Positions 6,386 to 8,240 of a DNA stretch of 8,240 nt are shown here, one piece after another. The position numbers and the translations under genes are program-made. Where the stretch lies: assembly GCA_020350085.1 (NCBI GenBank), contig CP070706.1:108094-116333 (forward strand), written 5' to 3'. Position 1 is the first letter of the stretch; each line of letters opens with the position of its first letter. Under the pieces are notes generated by a model. The model did no database searches, was not told the origin of the DNA, and saw nothing but the letters and a program-made list of their open reading frames with translations. This DNA is from Acidobacteriota bacterium (GTDB lineage Bacteria > Acidobacteriota > Polarisedimenticolia > J045).

Positions 6386-7807
6386 ATGTCACGGCGGGTG
6401 TTGAGTTTTCTGTTGGTGTTGGTTTTCGCGGCGTCGTCCGCCGCTGCGGACGTCGAGCTTTGGCTCGAGGACGGACGGATGGTGCGGGCTCGAGATGTGA
6501 AGCGACGTGGTGACGAGTACGTCGCCGAGCTTCCTTCCGGTGAGATCGAGACGTTTCCGCTCGAGCAAGTTGAAAAGTTGATCCTTATTGGATCACCGGC
6601 ATCGTCGCGCGGGAAAGCGGAACAAGAGGAGTCGGAAGCTCCGCGACAGCTCTCCGGCCCGCGTCTGGAGCCTCAGGATCCGTCCGAACAACGACAGGCT
6701 CTCGACGAGGCGAATGCTCCGCGACGGACATCGATCGATCCGGTCTGGACCCCCCACGACGATCTTCCACGCGCCGAGATCGTCCCACATCAATGGAACG
6801 AGCCGGGGCCGGATGCCTGGTGGACGCCGTCCGATGACCTGCCGCGCGCTGAGATCGTCCCGCACATCTGGTCCGAGCCGTCGCCCGGATCGACTTGGCA
6901 ACCGGAAGACGCTCTGCGTCGCGCTTCGTCATGGAACCTGGCAGCGGCACGGCGCATCCCGTCAGCCTTCCAGCCTGGCCGAGCGCCACGATCGGTGCTG
7001 GCCCATTTCGGAAGCGAGGCTCCGTTGCCGTCCTACCCGCCGCTGCTGTCCGAATCCGTGATTCACTTGCTCTCCTCGCGAAGATCCCGAGTGCAGTTCT
7101 CGAACTTCGAGCGATGGGTGTTGGCACCTGTTCCTCGCTCAACGCGGGCTCGACGCTGCGCACAAGAGCTTCTCGAGGTAACAGGCACACCGACCAGCCT
7201 CGACGTCACCGCGCTTGACGAAGCTCGGTTCGCCGCGTTGCCGATTCCGATCTACCGTGGCACCGCTTCGGTCGACGGCGGTGCGTCGTGGGTCCTGTTC
7301 ACGACGGCGGGAGGACGTTGCCGGATGCTCTCCGGCGACAAACAGTTGCTCGGCGTCACCCTCGCGTCCGAGCACCGCATCACCCGCGCCGTGAGCGCCT
7401 ATGACGCTGCGCTTGGCGATGTCCCGTCGCTTCAGCTGGAGAGCGCCCAGGAGCTGTTCCGTTACGCGCTCGCCGTCAGCGCGCTCGTCAACTTGGCAAC
7501 CGACACCGATGTGACCGACCGCTATGAACTGCTCACCACGGCTTCCGCTCTCGATCGTCTCGTTCGACAGAAAGTGCCGAGCTGCTCAATCACTCGACGT
7601 CAGCAGCGACAATCAGTGAAGAGAGCAGTGCGTCGATTCTCCCCGCCAGAGATCGTCCAGGGCAATGGTGGTCGTGTCGTACGATTCCTGAGTTGGTCCA
7701 GTGCCGCCGGCAACATCTATAGTCTGGAGATCTTGGTGACCGAGTTCGGCCGCGTGTCCTTGCATCGAGAGATCATTGCTGGCCACCTCGGACCGCATCA
7801 GGACTGA
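6386..7807 (+). CDS. Exported protein with SH3-like N-terminal segment and 25-residue tandem repeats
   Basis: The product has 473 residues from ATG 6386. A compact signal peptide (MSRRVLSF then a hydrophobic core, cut near Ala-Ala-Ala-Asp at about 20-22) favours this start. GTG 6341 would add 15 residues, and neither start has a good Shine-Dalgarno. Residues 23-69 (DVELWLEDGRMVRARDV...) resemble a small SH3/LSm-like beta barrel by strand pattern only. A polar, disordered-looking linker (70-115) leads to tandem repeats (121-183), each opening with Trp-Thr-Pro or Trp-Gln-Pro and sharing DDLPRAEIVPH. The C-terminal part (about 205-473) is mixed alpha/beta with scattered Cys (258, 312, 400) and no recognised domain. 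Ser-Arg-Arg near the start is a weak Tat-like hint without the full motif. Function is unknown; an exported location is inferred. The stop is 7805-7807. Confidence 0.8.
   Translation: MSRRVLSFLLVLVFAASSAAADVELWLEDGRMVRARDVKRRGDEYVAELPSGEIETFPLEQVEKLILIGSPASSRGKAEQEESEAPRQLSGPRLEPQDPSEQRQALDEANAPRRTSIDPVWTPHDDLPRAEIVPHQWNEPGPDAWWTPSDDLPRAEIVPHIWSEPSPGSTWQPEDALRRASSWNLAAARRIPSAFQPGRAPRSVLAHFGSEAPLPSYPPLLSESVIHLLSSRRSRVQFSNFERWVLAPVPRSTRARRCAQELLEVTGTPTSLDVTALDEARFAALPIPIYRGTASVDGGASWVLFTTAGGRCRMLSGDKQLLGVTLASEHRITRAVSAYDAALGDVPSLQLESAQELFRYALAVSALVNLATDTDVTDRYELLTTASALDRLVRQKVPSCSITRRQQRQSVKRAVRRFSPPEIVQGNGGRVVRFLSWSSAAGNIYSLEILVTEFGRVSLHREIIAGHLGPHQD
6746..6935 (+). repeat. Tandem 75-base coding repeat, two full units and a degenerate third
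   Basis: Units start at 6746, 6821 and 6896, exactly 75 bases (25 codons) apart, each beginning with a TGG codon. Units one and two share 18 of 25 residues, including DDLPRAEIVPH. The third keeps W-Q-P-E-D-A-L-x-R-A and fades after about 13 codons. Ten of the 18 shared residues use different codons in the two full units, so the protein is conserved more than the DNA. Confidence 0.85.
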
Positions 7808-8240
7808 TGGCTAGATCCAGCGCTGCGCAGCAGCGACATGCCCTGGCGGGAACGTCTCTCGTAAAGCGCACGAGGGTAGCGGTCCGGCACATCCGGTGAC
7901 AGAATCCCGATGCTCTGATCGGCCTGCGACCAAGGGGTTGCATTCGACGATGCGGAGTGGAGTTTACCGAGAGAGCATGGCTGGAAAGATGGGCTCGCGC
8001 TCACCTTCGATCTCCAGAGCGGTTCGCAGGTCTACCTCGAGGCGAAGTATCAACGCATCGAGACGAAGACAGCGACCCAGTACATCCCGAGCGTGGTCGG
8101 CTTTCGTTGGCGAGAGCCCATTGGATCGGCGCGCGATCCGTTCGGGGCCGTGCTCGAGAATCAAAACTCCCGTCGCTCTCGGATCTGAGGCGATATCTCG
8201 TAGACGTGCTTCGAGGGCCCAATCGATCATGTGGAAGCCA
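7808..8240. other. Right-end region without an intact gene
   Basis: These 433 bases follow the stop of the repeat protein. No frame has a start codon with a ribosome binding site and a credible full product. The only protein-like signal on the forward strand is the barrel-end remnant at 7919-8110. On the reverse strand a frame enters from the right edge and closes at 7964. It is weakly protein-like near the edge, but most of it is the mirror of the forward remnant. No terminator hairpin with a T tract was seen. Confidence 0.55.
7919..8110 (+). pseudogene. Possible remnant of an outer-membrane beta-barrel C-terminus
   Basis: The frame is open from 7919 (after TGA 7916-7918) and contains no ATG, GTG or TTG before 8093, so it cannot be an independent gene. 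Its translation is strongly protein-like: alternating strand residues such as LALTFDL and VYLEAKYQRI, and a final QYIPSVVGFRW ending in an aromatic residue at 8108-8110. This is how the last strand of many outer-membrane barrels, read by the BAM machinery, ends. Third positions are about 75% G/C, like the intact genes. No stop follows. The next codon is CGA, and the frame runs through unrelated-looking residues to TGA 8186-8188. A one-base change of CGA to TGA would restore a natural end. The fragment has lost its front part, or that part lies in another frame I could not recognise. Confidence 0.42.

Noticed and set aside
6386..6409. Twin-arginine export signal in the repeat protein
   Set aside because: Ser-Arg-Arg is present, but the following residues do not match the full Tat motif and no cofactor-binding domain is visible. 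An ordinary Sec signal explains it better.
1..8240. CRISPR array, insertion sequence, integrase, tRNA, rRNA or phage genes
   Set aside because: No regularly spaced repeats with unique spacers, transposase motifs, terminal repeats or structured RNA genes could be recognised anywhere in the window.

Overview
The window comes from a GC-rich (roughly 60%) Gram-negative bacterium. The evidence is a lipobox lipoprotein, several Sec-type signal peptides, a periplasmic HtrA-type protease, double glycine-zipper and DUF4136-type envelope proteins, and a coding-like stretch that ends like an outer-membrane beta-barrel. Third codon positions are strongly G/C. The gene mix would suit a Proteobacterium or a related phylum such as Myxococcota or Acidobacteriota. 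The sequence does not settle the lineage, and there is no rRNA or tRNA gene to place it.

Layout. At 1-960 is the 3' end of a HEAT plus TPR repeat protein, probably the tail of a multihaem cytochrome c-type protein. About 400 bases without a convincing gene follow. At 1362-1979 is an outer-membrane lipoprotein of unknown function. It converges on a small secreted protein on the reverse strand (2021-2521). A divergent intergenic region (2522-2716) then leads into a run of six forward genes: an HtrA-like serine protease with one PDZ domain (2717-3778), a small secreted protein (3917-4336), a double glycine-zipper protein (4440-5009), a DUF4136-type protein (5071-5574), a six-helix potassium-channel-like protein (5612-6325) and a secreted protein with 25-residue tandem repeats (6386-7807). 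The last 430 bases hold only a start-less, coding-like remnant that resembles the C-terminus of an outer-membrane beta-barrel.

Nearly every complete product is predicted to be exported or in a membrane, so the window reads as an envelope locus: protease quality control, lipoprotein and zipper proteins at the outer membrane, and an ion channel in the inner membrane. Most genes have good Shine-Dalgarno sequences but are separated by 37-138 bases. They could therefore be one loose transcription unit or several short ones. Joint function is inferred from adjacency and shared location only.

No CRISPR array, transposase, integrase, toxin-antitoxin pair or recognisable defence system was seen. The most unusual items are the tandem repeat preserved at protein level despite codon divergence, the barrel-end remnant near the right edge, a well-placed upstream start codon in another frame before the lipoprotein, and an 11-bp inverted repeat around the stop codon of the protease gene.
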